Origin: Desulfobacterales bacterium
GTDB lineage: Bacteria; Desulfobacterota; Desulfobacteria; Desulfobacterales; Desulfosalsimonadaceae
Assembly (NCBI GenBank): GCA_018224315.1
Contig: JAGTVF010000361.1
Location: 1 to 19,221 of the forward strand
Length of the DNA: 19,221 nt
Reading direction: 5' to 3'
The number at the start of each line of letters is the position of its first letter. Position 1 is the first letter of the stretch. A program made the position numbers and the translations under genes. This document shows, one piece after another, positions 1-8,030 of this stretch. The notes beneath the pieces were generated by a model. That model was not told the origin of the DNA. It searched no databases and saw nothing but the letters and a program-made list of their open reading frames with translations.

Positions 1-205
1 CGTTGATGGCCACATAAAAGAGCCTGGAGCCCATGATTGCGGCAATAACCAAAAAAAAGCACAAATCCGTGATCCGGTCCGGGTTCATCCCCCATCGCCG
101 GGCATGGCTGCGGGCAAACACGATTGCGGCCAGTGCGCCCGCGGCAACGAAAAATCCATAAGTATAAACGGTCACAGGCCCGATTTCAAACAATACCGGA
201 AACAT
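1..205 (-). CDS. lgt: Prolipoprotein diacylglyceryl transferase, N-terminal part (cut by window edge)
   Basis: Only the first 68 codons lie in the window; the gene runs off the left edge. Lgt is an inner-membrane enzyme that moves diacylglycerol from phosphatidylglycerol to the lipobox cysteine of prolipoproteins. The visible part starts MFPVLFEIGPVTVYTYGFF, a typical Lgt start, followed by a first membrane segment (about residues 12-30), a short basic loop (SHARRWGMNP), and a second membrane segment containing the family-typical GSRLFYV. The ATG at 203-205 has AAGGGT upstream on the minus strand. It lies 60 nt downstream of lspA, the next enzyme of lipoprotein maturation, which supports the call. 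The catalytic region is outside the window. Confidence 0.93.
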   Translation of the reverse strand, partial: MFPVLFEIGPVTVYTYGFFVAAGALAAIVFARSHARRWGMNPDRITDLCFFLVIAAIMGSRLFYVAIN

Positions 206-265
206 ATTTACCCTTTAGAAAAGACTTTCACTTTACGTTATAACTATTTGGAATTTCAGTTTTAT

Positions 266-754
266 TTATAACGTTTTTTTAAAAAACACGTGCCAGGCAA
301 AAATGATCATGCCGATGGTAATGGCGCTGTCTGCCACGTTAAAAGCCGGCCAGTGCCAGGTCCGGAAATAAACATCGAGAAAGTCAACGACCTGGCCGTA
401 TCTGAGCCTGTCAATGAGATTGCCCACAGCCCCGGCCAGTACCAGGCTCAGGCCGGCTGCCAGCACCGGATGCTCCGGAGGGGTTTGCACATAGAGATAA
501 AGGATCAGGCCCAGGGCCGCCAGGGTGACCAGGATGAAAATCCCTGCCATCCACAGCCCGGCATTGTCTGCAAACAGCCCGAATGCCCCTCCGGGGTTGC
601 GGTAGTGAACGATGTTGAAAAATCCGGGCACCACGGCGATACGTTCGTATAAGGGCACCAGGCTGACAACGGCGAATTTGGATGCCTGGTCGGCTGCGAT
701 CACCAAAGCGGCCAACGCTGCAAACAGCCCGTGCCTTTTTGTACCAGAACTCAA
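266..754 (-). CDS. lspA: Lipoprotein signal peptidase (signal peptidase II), TTG start
   Basis: This 162-residue inner-membrane aspartyl protease cleaves the signal peptide from lipid-modified prolipoproteins after Lgt has acted. Family motifs are visible: DQASKF near residue 22, NPGGAFGLF at 53-61, [10 protein letters not shown] at 111-120 and FNVADSAI near 138-145. The two catalytic aspartates are Asp115 (NLID) and Asp142 (NVAD), 27 residues apart as in E. coli LspA. Four hydrophobic segments fit the known topology. The start codon is TTG at 752-754. It overlaps the ileS stop in a TTGA arrangement and is preceded inside ileS by AGGAG at a spacing of 5, so translation is probably coupled to ileS. 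No ATG lies near the N-terminus. Confidence 0.96.
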   Translation of the reverse strand: MSSGTKRHGLFAALAALVIAADQASKFAVVSLVPLYERIAVVPGFFNIVHYRNPGGAFGLFADNAGLWMAGIFILVTLAALGLILYLYVQTPPEHPVLAAGLSLVLAGAVGNLIDRLRYGQVVDFLDVYFRTWHWPAFNVADSAITIGMIIFAWHVFFKKTL

Positions 755-3564
755 GATGTCTCCTGTGTTGCGGATTCAGCCAGGGACACAGCGCATCTGC
801 GGCAGATACCGGGCTTTTCTGCATCATGTCCCACGCTGGGATCATGAACCCAGCAGCGCTGGCATTTTTCCGCATCAGAGGGCTGAACCCGGATCTTGAT
901 GCGCTCCATAGCGGTTTGCTCAAAATCGGCATCCGCCTCTTCCAGGGAAACCAGATCCACTGCAGAGACAATAAAAAAGCTGCGCAGGTCCTGTTTGTAG
1001 GACGCCAGCAGTTCATAAAGGGTTGAGGCCGCGGCAATGGTTAGGTGTGCATCCAGTGAATGGCCGATAATTTTTTCCGCCCTGGCCGACTCCATGACCC
1101 GGGTGGCTTCCCCGCGGATCTCAAGCAGTTTTTCCCACCGGGCCGCCAGGTCCGCGTCCGTGAAATCCGGGCGGATTTCGGGAAACACGGCCAGGTGCAC
1201 ACTGGACTGCTTGCCGTGCCAGTCCGGGGCATACGACCAGATCTCCTCTGCTGTAAAGGGCAGCACCGGCGCCATGATCCGGACAAGGGCCGAAAGGGTA
1301 TGAAACATCACCGTCTGTGCCGATCGCCGGGCCCGGGATTGATCCGGGGACGTATAAAGGCGGTCTTTTAAAATATCGAGATACACCGATGAAAGATCAA
1401 TGGTACAGTAATTGTACAGGGAGTGATAGACCACATGATAATCATATTTTTCATAGGCAGCCGTGCAGCGGCCCACAAGGTTTTGCAGGCGGTGGAGCAT
1501 GTAGCGGTCCATATCCGGCATCTGCCCGCAGCTGACCCGGTGTTGTTCCGGATCAAAATCATAGAGATTGCCCAGCATAAACCGGCAGGTGTTGCGAATC
1601 CGGCGGTAGGCGTCGCTTAGCTGCTTTAAGATATTGTCTGAAATCCGGATATCATCCTTGTAATCCGATGCCGCCACCCAGAGCCGCAGGATTTCCGCCC
1701 CGTACTTGTCAATCACCTTTTTTGGGGCAATGACGTTGCCCACGGACTTTGACATCTTTCTGCCCTCCCCGTCGACCACAAACCCGTGGGTGAGAACCGA
1801 GCGGTAGGGGGCTTTGTCTTTTAACCCCACTGCGGTGAGAAGAGAGCTGTGAAACCAGCCCCGATGCTGGTCCGAGCCTTCCAGGTAGAGATCAGCCGGC
1901 CAGGTCAGGTTGTCTCTGGCCTCCAGGACTGCGGCGTGGCTGACCCCGGAATCAAACCACACGTCTAAGATATCGGTTTCCTTTTCAAACTCCGTGTGCC
2001 CGCATTTTTCACAAGACGTGTTTTGGGGCAGAAAATAAGCGGCATCCTTTTGAAACCAGATGTCTGCTCCGTTTTCCAGAAAGGCATTATACACCCGGTC
2101 CACCACCTCCCGGCTGATCATGAGTTCGCCGCACTTTGCGCAGTAAAACACGGCAATGGGAACCCCCCAGGAGCGCTGACGGGACACGCACCAGTCCGGC
2201 CGGTTGGCGATCATGGAATAAATTCGCTCCCGGCCCCAGGCCGGAATCCATTTCACGGTGTCAATGGCTTCCAGGGCTTTTTGCCGCAGGCCGGTGCGGT
2301 CCATGGAAATAAACCACTGGGGCGTGGCCCGGAAGATCACCGGTTTTTTGCACCGCCAGCAGTGGGGATAGGAGTGGGTCATGTTTTGCAGCGCCAAAAG
2401 CATGCCGTCTGCCCGGAGCCGTTCAATGATGCCGGAATCGGCCTCAAACACGAACTGTCCGGAAAATTCCGGGATGTCTTCGGTGATCCGGCCGCTGTCA
2501 TCCACCGGGGAATACGCATCCAGGCCGTAGGAAAGCCCCACCTCGTAGTCCTCCCGGCCGTGGCCCGGGGCTGTGTGCACGCAACCGGTGCCGGCTTCCA
2601 GGGTCACGTGACCGGCCAGAACGATCAGCGAGTCCTGATCCAGAAACGGGTGCCGGCATTTGCGCTTCTCAAGGTCTGCGGGATGGATATTGGCCAGAAT
2701 CTGATAATCAGTGATCCCAAAAATCGGCATGCAGGTCTCCACCAGGTCCCGGGCCAGGATCAGGACCCCCTGCTCTGGTGTTTTTACCGCGCAATAGGCA
2801 AAATCCGGGTGCAGGGCCACGGCCAGGTTGGCCGGCAGGGTCCAGGGCGTGGTGGTCCAGATCACCAGGGAGACGTCTTTGCCTGCCAGGGCCGGGTCAA
2901 TCTGTCCGGGATCATCGGCCAGGGGAAACCGGACATAAATGGACGGTGAGGCCTCGTTGGCATATTCGATTTCGGCTTCCGCCAGGGCGGTTTTGCATGA
3001 CGAGCACCAGTAAATGGGCTTTTTGGAGCGAAACAGGCTGCCCTGGAGGGCAAATTCCCCGCACTGGCGGGCAATCTCAGCTTCATAGGCATAGCTCATG
3101 GTCAGATACGGATCTTCCCACTGGCCCATCACGCCCAGGCGCTTGAATTCGTTTCGCTGAATATCAATATATTTTTCCGCATATTTGCGGCATTCCTGCC
3201 GAATTTCCGCGGCAGACATGTTTTTTTTCTTCGGTCCCAGGGCCTTGTCCACGTTATGCTCAATGGGCAGGCCGTGGCAGTCCCAGCCGGGCACGTATTC
3301 GGCGTTGTAGCCGGTCATCTGCATGGAGCGCACAACAATGTCTTTTAAAATCTTGTTTAAGGCCGTGCCGATATGAATATTGCCGTTGGCATAAGGAGGG
3401 CCGTCATGAAGAATAAAGGGCCTTCGGGTAGCCGAATCTTTTCGGATCATGTCATATAGGTTTAACGCTTCCCATTTGTTGAGCTGTTCCGGTTCCCGGT
3501 TGGCCAGGTTGGCTTTCATGGGAAAACCGGTCTTGGGCAGGTTCAGTGTTTTTTTATAATCCAT
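751..3564 (-). CDS. ileS: Isoleucyl-tRNA synthetase
   Basis: This 937-residue class I synthetase charges tRNA-Ile in the cytoplasm; E. coli IleRS has 938 residues. The ATP-binding signature [11 protein letters not shown] is at about 58-67; its fourth position is Thr where E. coli has His, a variant I recall from deltaproteobacterial Ile[12 protein letters not shown] follows. The editing (CP1) domain contains [12 protein letters not shown]. The KMSKS loop ([10 protein letters not shown]) is near residue 602. The C-terminal zinc-binding region has CQRCWVH and CRRC. Further CxxC pairs (CSSC, CWRC, CAKC, CEKC) lie in the middle of the protein. The ATG at 3562-3564 has AAGGCGG upstream. It heads the ileS-lspA-lgt run. 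Confidence 0.98.
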   Translation of the reverse strand: MDYKKTLNLPKTGFPMKANLANREPEQLNKWEALNLYDMIRKDSATRRPFILHDGPPYANGNIHIGTALNKILKDIVVRSMQMTGYNAEYVPGWDCHGLPIEHNVDKALGPKKKNMSAAEIRQECRKYAEKYIDIQRNEFKRLGVMGQWEDPYLTMSYAYEAEIARQCGEFALQGSLFRSKKPIYWCSSCKTALAEAEIEYANEASPSIYVRFPLADDPGQIDPALAGKDVSLVIWTTTPWTLPANLAVALHPDFAYCAVKTPEQGVLILARDLVETCMPIFGITDYQILANIHPADLEKRKCRHPFLDQDSLIVLAGHVTLEAGTGCVHTAPGHGREDYEVGLSYGLDAYSPVDDSGRITEDIPEFSGQFVFEADSGIIERLRADGMLLALQNMTHSYPHCWRCKKPVIFRATPQWFISMDRTGLRQKALEAIDTVKWIPAWGRERIYSMIANRPDWCVSRQRSWGVPIAVFYCAKCGELMISREVVDRVYNAFLENGADIWFQKDAAYFLPQNTSCEKCGHTEFEKETDILDVWFDSGVSHAAVLEARDNLTWPADLYLEGSDQHRGWFHSSLLTAVGLKDKAPYRSVLTHGFVVDGEGRKMSKSVGNVIAPKKVIDKYGAEILRLWVAASDYKDDIRISDNILKQLSDAYRRIRNTCRFMLGNLYDFDPEQHRVSCGQMPDMDRYMLHRLQNLVGRCTAAYEKYDYHVVYHSLYNYCTIDLSSVYLDILKDRLYTSPDQSRARRSAQTVMFHTLSALVRIMAPVLPFTAEEIWSYAPDWHGKQSSVHLAVFPEIRPDFTDADLAARWEKLLEIRGEATRVMESARAEKIIGHSLDAHLTIAAASTLYELLASYKQDLRSFFIVSAVDLVSLEEADADFEQTAMERIKIRVQPSDAEKCQRCWVHDPSVGHDAEKPGICRRCAVSLAESATQETS

Positions 3565-3626
3565 CTCAGCCGCCTTGTATTCTTGGGATCTGTTTGCATG
3601 GGCATTAACCGACTCAAAAGCTTTTA

Positions 3627-3656
3627 AATTTATGTCAAGGCCATGGAATATGTCAA
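3627..3656 (-). promoter_or_regulatory. Candidate sigma-70 promoter of ileS-lspA-lgt
   Basis: On the minus strand TTGACA (3651-3656) is followed after 18 nt by TAAATT (3627-3632, 4 of 6 matches to TATAAT). It lies about 63 nt upstream of the ileS start. The -35 hexamer is part of a 9-bp direct repeat that recurs 18 bp away, which could be accidental or an operator. Prediction from sequence only. Confidence 0.5.
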
Positions 3657-3687
3657 GGACTTTGACACTGCGGCCTGGGTGTTTTTC

Positions 3688-3717
3688 TTGACAGGATCAA
3701 AACCCGCAGCTTATACC
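3688..3717 (+). promoter_or_regulatory. Candidate sigma-70 promoter of dtd-dacB
   Basis: TTGACA (3688-3693) and TATACC (3712-3717) are separated by 18 nt, pointing towards dtd. The leader to the dtd start would be about 115-120 nt. It contains a perfect 6-bp hairpin, GCCCTG/CAGGGC at 3738-3755, without a U-tract. The arrangement is divergent with the ileS promoter. Confidence 0.5.
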
Positions 3718-3841
3718 GGAAAACAACAAGATCGCCTGCCCTGGAAAATCAGGGCGGCAAAAACGCAAAATATTTGAAAAACCCAAACCGGCCGATTTTC
3801 AGGTTTGCCGCAGATACAAGGAAGCCGATGGAAAGAATACA

Positions 3842-4291
3842 ATGATTGCATTGGTCCAGCGCGTAAAAAAGGCCTCGGTGTGTGTTGACGGCACACAGAT
3901 CAGCGCCATTGACGCAGGTCTGCTGGTGCTGCTGGGCGTGGCCGACACCGATGAACCCAAAGACATTGCTTATGTGGCCGACAAGGTCGTCAATCTGCGC
4001 ATATTTGCAGATGAACAGGGCAAAATGAACAGATCCTTGTTAGACATAAACGGCCAGATGCTGGTGGTCTCCCAGTTCACTTTGCTTGGCGACTGCCGCA
4101 AAGGGCGCAGACCCTCGTTTGCCCATGCCGCAGATGCGCAGAAGGCCGAATCCTTTTACCTGGAATTTGCCGACCATGTGCGCCAAAAAGGCATTGACGT
4201 GGAGACCGGACAATTTCAGGCCATGATGGAGGTCCGCCTGGTCAATGACGGCCCGGTAACCCTTACGGTGGAAAGCAGGCCCGGAACATGA
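3842..4291 (+). CDS. dtd: D-aminoacyl-tRNA deacylase (DTD1 type)
   Basis: The 149-residue protein hydrolyses D-aminoacyl-tRNAs (D-Tyr-tRNA and others) and Gly-tRNA-Ala, so D-amino acids do not enter translation. It begins MIALVQRVKKASVCVDG, the usual DTD start. The active-site motif SQFTLLGDCRKGRRPSF is intact near residues 79-95. The second signature, NDGPVT near residue 137, corresponds to the family NxGPVT carrying the Gly-cisPro that excludes L-aminoacyl substrates. Length is normal (E. coli 145). The ribosome binding site is weak (GGAAAG about 8 nt before ATG). Its stop overlaps the start of the downstream carboxypeptidase gene by 4 nt (ATGA). Confidence 0.97.
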   Translation: MIALVQRVKKASVCVDGTQISAIDAGLLVLLGVADTDEPKDIAYVADKVVNLRIFADEQGKMNRSLLDINGQMLVVSQFTLLGDCRKGRRPSFAHAADAQKAESFYLEFADHVRQKGIDVETGQFQAMMEVRLVNDGPVTLTVESRPGT

Positions 4292-5514
4292 AACCCAAAA
4301 ATGCTGTAGCCGCGCGCCCAATATTCTTGACATCATGGATCTGCTGGATGATGCTTTTGCTGCTGCTGCCGGCAGCAGCCTGGGCCGGCACCTGGAAAAA
4401 CGTGGATCAGATGATCGGCCCGGATGATTCAGCCGCTGTTTTTGCCCCGGACTTCCGGGTCCTGTATGCCAAAAATGCCGATCAGATGCAAATCCCGGCA
4501 TCCACGCTCAAGGTCTTCACCGCCCTGTGCGCCCTTGAGCGTCTGGGTGAAGATTTCCGGTTTGAAACCCGGTTTTATCTCAATGACAAAAACGACCTGA
4601 TGATCAAGGGGTACGGGGATCCTTTGCTGATCAGCGAACAGGTGGCTGAAATTGCGGAAATTCTGGCCGAACGGATCGGGCAGGTGCGGCATCTGATTCT
4701 GGATGACACGTGGGCGGATGCCGGAATCGAGATTCCGGGCAGCCGCGCGCATTCCCTGCAGCCATATGACGCGCCCGCCGGGGCTTTGTGTGTGAATTTC
4801 AACACCGTTGCCGCAGAAAAACGCAACAATACCTGGGTTTCCGCAGAGCCCCAGACCCCGCTTCTGCCCCTTGCCAAAAAGCGCCTCAACCAGATCCAGC
4901 CACAATCCGGCCGGATTCTTTTGTCTTCGGCCAACCAGGACAACCTGATTTACGCCGGTCAGTTGTTTGCCCATTTTCTGGGCCAACACGGTCTTGCTCC
5001 AACCGGACAGATCCGCGCGGCAGCAGCAGATCCGAAAACCAGTCAACTCGTATACCGCCACAGGTCGGCCTTTTCTCTCACAGCGGTGGTCTCGCAGATC
5101 ATGGCCTATTCCAACAATTTCATGACCAATCAGGTTTTGCTGGCTTTGGGGGCGGAAAAATTTGGCCCGCCGGCCACCCTGGAAAAAGGCGTGACCGTGA
5201 TGCATCATTATGCCGAAAATCAACTCGGCATCTCCCCGGAAATTGTTGAAGGTTCCGGGCTTTCCCGAAAAAACCGCATGAGCGCGCACATGTTCGGGCC
5301 GGTGCTGCACGGGTTTGCCCCGTATTATGACCTGCTCACGGAAAAAAACGGTATTTTTTATAAAACCGGCACATTAACCGGTATTCAGACCCGGGTCGGC
5401 TTTGTTTCCCACCAGGGCAAGTTATACGGCTTTGCCGTGCTGATCAACACGCCGGGCAAGGCCGCAGACCCGGTAACAAAAGCCATTGCCGCCAATATCC
5501 GCAAAAATCAATAG
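4288..5514 (+). CDS. dacB: D-alanyl-D-alanine carboxypeptidase/endopeptidase, PBP4 (DacB) type, peptidase family S13
   Basis: This 408-residue protein is a predicted periplasmic penicillin-binding protein that trims or cleaves peptidoglycan peptide side chains. A signal peptide is clear: hydrophobic stretch at about 19-33 with likely cleavage after AWA (residue 33). The three penicillin-binding motifs are present: STLK (nucleophile Ser72, Lys75), SNN (Ser275) and KTG (359-361). The order and the long distance between the first two motifs match family S13. It is shorter than E. coli DacB (477), probably because the accessory domains inserted between motifs are reduced. Its ATG overlaps the dtd stop (ATGA), so the two genes are very likely co-translated. 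The precise activity (carboxypeptidase or endopeptidase) cannot be read from sequence. Confidence 0.93.
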   Translation: MKPKNAVAARPIFLTSWICWMMLLLLLPAAAWAGTWKNVDQMIGPDDSAAVFAPDFRVLYAKNADQMQIPASTLKVFTALCALERLGEDFRFETRFYLNDKNDLMIKGYGDPLLISEQVAEIAEILAERIGQVRHLILDDTWADAGIEIPGSRAHSLQPYDAPAGALCVNFNTVAAEKRNNTWVSAEPQTPLLPLAKKRLNQIQPQSGRILLSSANQDNLIYAGQLFAHFLGQHGLAPTGQIRAAAADPKTSQLVYRHRSAFSLTAVVSQIMAYSNNFMTNQVLLALGAEKFGPPATLEKGVTVMHHYAENQLGISPEIVEGSGLSRKNRMSAHMFGPVLHGFAPYYDLLTEKNGIFYKTGTLTGIQTRVGFVSHQGKLYGFAVLINTPGKAADPVTKAIAANIRKNQ

Positions 5515-5571
5515 CGCCGGCCCGGATGCTGAGCCGCCTGGTGACGCAGTGACAGGTATTGAGAAAAGCCG
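5515..5571. other. Short convergent gap between dacB and folE2
   Basis: These 57 bases separate two genes that end facing each other. I see no classical terminator with a T-tract. A 6-bp long-range inverted repeat (ATAGCG near 5512, CGCTAT near 5570) spans the gap and slightly enters both genes. It is too short and too wide to call a terminator. Confidence 0.3.
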
Positions 5572-6414
5572 CTATAGAAGAGAAGGTTCCTGGCCGCTTG
5601 TAATAGAGGCATAGGCATTGTGGTTGTGAATGGACTCGTAGTTTTCCACGCCCACGGCAAACCAGGTAATGTTTTTGTCCGCCTTTAACTCCAGGGCAAT
5701 GTCGCGGACAATGTCTTCCACGAATTTGGGGTTGGAAAAGCCCTTTTCAGTGACATGTTTTTCATCCGATCGCTTGAGCACTGAATACACGTCGCAGGAG
5801 GCGGTGCGCTCCACAAGGGCAACCATGTCCTCAATCCAGATGAATTTCTTAAACCGGGTGCTCAGATACACCTTGCCCCGCTGGTTGTGGGCGCCGTGGT
5901 CACTGATTTCCTTGGAACAGGGACAGACCGAGGAGATGGGGACCACGACCTCGGAAACCAGGTCCACGCTGGATTTGGAATTCACCGAGCCGATAAACCG
6001 GCAGGTATAGTCCATGAGTCCGGGCGATGCGGTGACCGGGGCCTGCTTTTCAATGAAAAACGGGAAAGTAACCTCGATGTGGGCGGATTCCGCGTTGAGA
6101 TGCGCCTTCATCTGGTTGAGGATATCCGAGAAGGTTTTTAAGGAAAGCTTGGGCCGAAACAAATGGAGCAGTTCCACAAACCGGCTCATGTGCGTGCCCT
6201 TGCATTCGTGGGGCAAATCCACGTACATGTTGATGGACGCCACGGTGTGCTGATAGCCGTTGTTGCGGTCCAGCACGGTGACGGGATAACGCAGGCCCTT
6301 GATGCCGACCTTGTTGATGGCAATGTTGCGGTAATCGCGCTCATTCTGAACGTCTTTCATGGTCCGTTCAATATTGAGCCGCCGCAGTTCTGCCTCGGTT
6401 TCGTCGCCGATCAT
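5572..6414 (-). CDS. folE2: GTP cyclohydrolase I, type IB (FolE2)
   Basis: FolE2 converts GTP to 7,8-dihydroneopterin triphosphate, the first step towards tetrahydrofolate and, in many bacteria, queuosine; unlike FolE it does not strictly need zinc. The core starts DVQNERDYRNIAINKVGIKG, typical of the family. The catalytic-cysteine motif CPCSKEIS starts at Cys164, followed by GAHNQRG. ENYESIHNHNAYA near the C-terminus is also characteristic. With ATG at 6412-6414 the protein has 280 residues. A longer in-frame extension to 6549 would overlap ttcA and has no family resemblance, so I rejected it. An ATG at 6358-6360 (262 residues) is a possible alternative; neither start has a strong ribosome binding site. 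It is last in the leuB-greA-rpoZ-ttcA-folE2 run, 43 nt after ttcA. Confidence 0.95.
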   Translation of the reverse strand: MIGDETEAELRRLNIERTMKDVQNERDYRNIAINKVGIKGLRYPVTVLDRNNGYQHTVASINMYVDLPHECKGTHMSRFVELLHLFRPKLSLKTFSDILNQMKAHLNAESAHIEVTFPFFIEKQAPVTASPGLMDYTCRFIGSVNSKSSVDLVSEVVVPISSVCPCSKEISDHGAHNQRGKVYLSTRFKKFIWIEDMVALVERTASCDVYSVLKRSDEKHVTEKGFSNPKFVEDIVRDIALELKADKNITWFAVGVENYESIHNHNAYASITSGQEPSLL

Positions 6415-6457
6415 TTTTGTCAAACCGTTGTCCCTGTTTTCTCCGGTGGTCCGGGCA

Positions 6458-7204
6458 TCAGCGCAGCCGGCCCGCCGGTTTGAGCATGTAATCCATGTTG
6501 ATGTGCCCCAAAGATCTGAACATGTTGTTTTTGATCTTCTTTTTGCCACGGGTCAGGCCGGCCACGATCTCCTTGATTTCCCGTCGCTTGGAGCTGGCCC
6601 CGGACGGACACGGATTGACAAATTCCGGAAAATCCATGGCTTCTGCAAACCGGCGGAGCCGGTCTTCATCCACGTAGGCCAGGGGGCGGATGATGGTGAA
6701 TTTGCCGTCAAACATCTGCTGGGCCGGCCGCATGGTGCCCATGACCCCTGTATAACACATGTTGATGAAAAATGTCTCCAGGATATCGTCCTTGTGATGC
6801 CCAAGGGCGATTTTGCTGCACCCGGTTTCCTCCGCCTTTTCGAAAATCCGCTGCCGCCGCCTGCGGGCACACAAAAAACACGGATTTTCCAGATTTTCAT
6901 CACTGTGGGCCACGATTCCATGATCTGTGTATTCCACCTGCAGCTCCAGGTCAAGCTGCCGCCGGCACCATTGCTTCAACTCTGAAGCAAAACCGCCGTC
7001 AAACCCGGGATCCACATACAAAGGCACCAGCTGGTAATCAATGGGAATGCGCCGCAGGCGCTCGGCAAGCATCCACAGCAGACTCAGGCTGTCCTTGCCG
7101 CCCGAGACCCCCACCAGGATGCGATCGCCGGCAGAGATCATGTCATAATGGTGGATCGCCCGGCCCATGTCCCGGTTCACGGCTTTGTAGGAATAATCCG
7201 ACAT
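6458..7204 (-). CDS. ttcA: TtcA-family tRNA 2-thiolation enzyme (PP-loop ATPase)
   Basis: TtcA-type enzymes activate a tRNA cytidine (position 32 in E. coli) with ATP and introduce sulfur, using a [4Fe-4S] cluster. The protein has 248 residues from ATG 7204. The PP-loop SGGKDS is at 34-39. A CxxC pair (PCFLCARRRR, near 107-110) and a later Cys (NPCPSGASSKR, near 198) correspond to the three cluster ligands of TtcA. GHHKDDILET is another family motif. A TTG at 7216 gives four more residues, but ATG 7204 places the ACAGG element at a more usable distance and matches typical MSDY starts. E. coli TtcA is longer (311 residues). The target base here is inferred, since TtcA and TtuA relatives share this fold. 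Confidence 0.85.
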   Translation of the reverse strand: MSDYSYKAVNRDMGRAIHHYDMISAGDRILVGVSGGKDSLSLLWMLAERLRRIPIDYQLVPLYVDPGFDGGFASELKQWCRRQLDLELQVEYTDHGIVAHSDENLENPCFLCARRRRQRIFEKAEETGCSKIALGHHKDDILETFFINMCYTGVMGTMRPAQQMFDGKFTIIRPLAYVDEDRLRRFAEAMDFPEFVNPCPSGASSKRREIKEIVAGLTRGKKKIKNNMFRSLGHINMDYMLKPAGRLR

Positions 7205-7221
7205 GCGCTTAAACAAACCTG

Positions 7222-7530
7222 TCAGTCGGTTTCAGAACCCGGTTCCGGGGAGTCCTGCGGGTCGGATGGCACTGGATTTTCAGGTTCAGTGCCGGCACCC
7301 GCATTGACTTCCACATCATCGGGAATAAAAGTCTCTTCGGCATGTTCGGTAACAAATACTTTTCCGGCCGCGATTTCCCGCAGGGCCGCCACGATATCTC
7401 CGTTGCTCGGCGCCTTGATCAGGCGATCAGTGCCTTCCCGAAGCTGCCGGACGCGCTTTGCCGCCGTATGTACCAGCAGAAAGCGGTTCGGAATACGCTT
7501 TAAGCAGTCTTCCACAGTAACTCTTGCCAT
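7222..7530 (-). CDS. rpoZ: RNA polymerase omega subunit
   Basis: The 102-residue omega subunit helps assemble and stabilise the beta' subunit of RNA polymerase and is part of a ppGpp site in proteobacteria. The first 65 residues show the family pattern: [17 protein letters not shown], then [11 protein letters not shown], then [14 protein letters not shown]. The last 30 or so residues are acidic and rich in Pro, Glu and Asp, and probably disordered. The ATG has AAAGGA 8 nt upstream. It sits between greA (19 nt) and ttcA (17 nt), so two RNA polymerase-associated genes are neighbours. Confidence 0.95.
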   Translation of the reverse strand: MARVTVEDCLKRIPNRFLLVHTAAKRVRQLREGTDRLIKAPSNGDIVAALREIAAGKVFVTEHAEETFIPDDVEVNAGAGTEPENPVPSDPQDSPEPGSETD

Positions 7531-7549
7531 GGGTGCAGTCCTTTCTTAT

Positions 7550-8017
7550 TTAAACGATATCCGCAAGTTCGTAATTTCTGCGGCCGGCCGGGGCGTCTAT
7601 GACGATTTCATCGCCGAGTTTTTTGCCGACAATGGCTTTTCCCAGTGGTGATTCAACCGAGATGCGCCCTTCCTTGATATTGGATTCCTCGGGACCCACC
7701 AGCTGATAGCTGACCTCGTCGCCGGTATCAATGTTTTCAAGAACAACCGTGCAGCCAAACACGGCCTTGTCCTTGGGCAGGGTGTCGGGATCGATCACCT
7801 CGGCGTTGGCCAGCTTGTATTCCAGCTCGTTGATCCGGCCGTCGAGAAAACTCTGGCGTTCCTTTGCCGCGGAAAACTCGGCGTTTTCCGATAAATCCCC
7901 GTGGGCCCGGGCCTCTTCGATTGCGCGAATATTGCCGGGCCGCTCAACTTTGCGAAGCTGGTGAAGCTCTTTTTTTAAGGTTTCAAACCCTTGTCTGGTG
8001 ATCGGTACCTGTCTCAC
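7550..8017 (-). CDS. greA: Transcript cleavage factor GreA, GTG start
   Basis: GreA enters the RNA polymerase secondary channel and stimulates cleavage of backtracked RNA. The 155-residue protein has the N-terminal coiled coil with the acidic tip motif HGDLSENAEF (Asp and Glu that act at the catalytic Mg) and the FKBP-like C-terminal domain with SPLGKAIVGKKLGDEI. I chose the GTG at 8015-8017: it gives VRQVPITRQGFETL, which fits the family start, and AGGGGAAGG lies just upstream. The longer frame to 8107 overlaps the preceding dehydrogenase gene and has no GreA resemblance. It begins 13 nt after the leuB-like stop. Confidence 0.95.
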   Translation of the reverse strand: MRQVPITRQGFETLKKELHQLRKVERPGNIRAIEEARAHGDLSENAEFSAAKERQSFLDGRINELEYKLANAEVIDPDTLPKDKAVFGCTVVLENIDTGDEVSYQLVGPEESNIKEGRISVESPLGKAIVGKKLGDEIVIDAPAGRRNYELADIV

Positions 8018-8030
8018 AATCCTTCCCCTG

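Noticed and set aside
411..1037. Open frame of 208 codons on the minus strand across the lspA-ileS junction
   Set aside because: It is a frame-shifted reading of ileS and lspA, both intact in their own frames; there is no evidence for a third overlapping gene.
1996..2949. Long open frame of 317 codons on the plus strand
   Set aside because: It lies wholly inside ileS on the opposite strand, has no recognisable protein similarity, and its His/Gly/Pro-rich composition is typical of an antisense shadow in GC-rich DNA.
3738..3755. Hairpin in the dtd leader as an attenuator or T-box
   Set aside because: Only 6 bp, no T-tract and no T-box sequence; T-box control of ileS is also on the other strand and not expected in this group.
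4429..5310. Open frame of 293 codons on the minus strand
   Set aside because: It is antisense to dacB, whose signal peptide and three penicillin-binding motifs are intact.
6415..6549. N-terminal extension of folE2 by 45 codons
   Set aside because: It overlaps ttcA and has no FolE2 resemblance; the family core starts just after the ATG at 6414.
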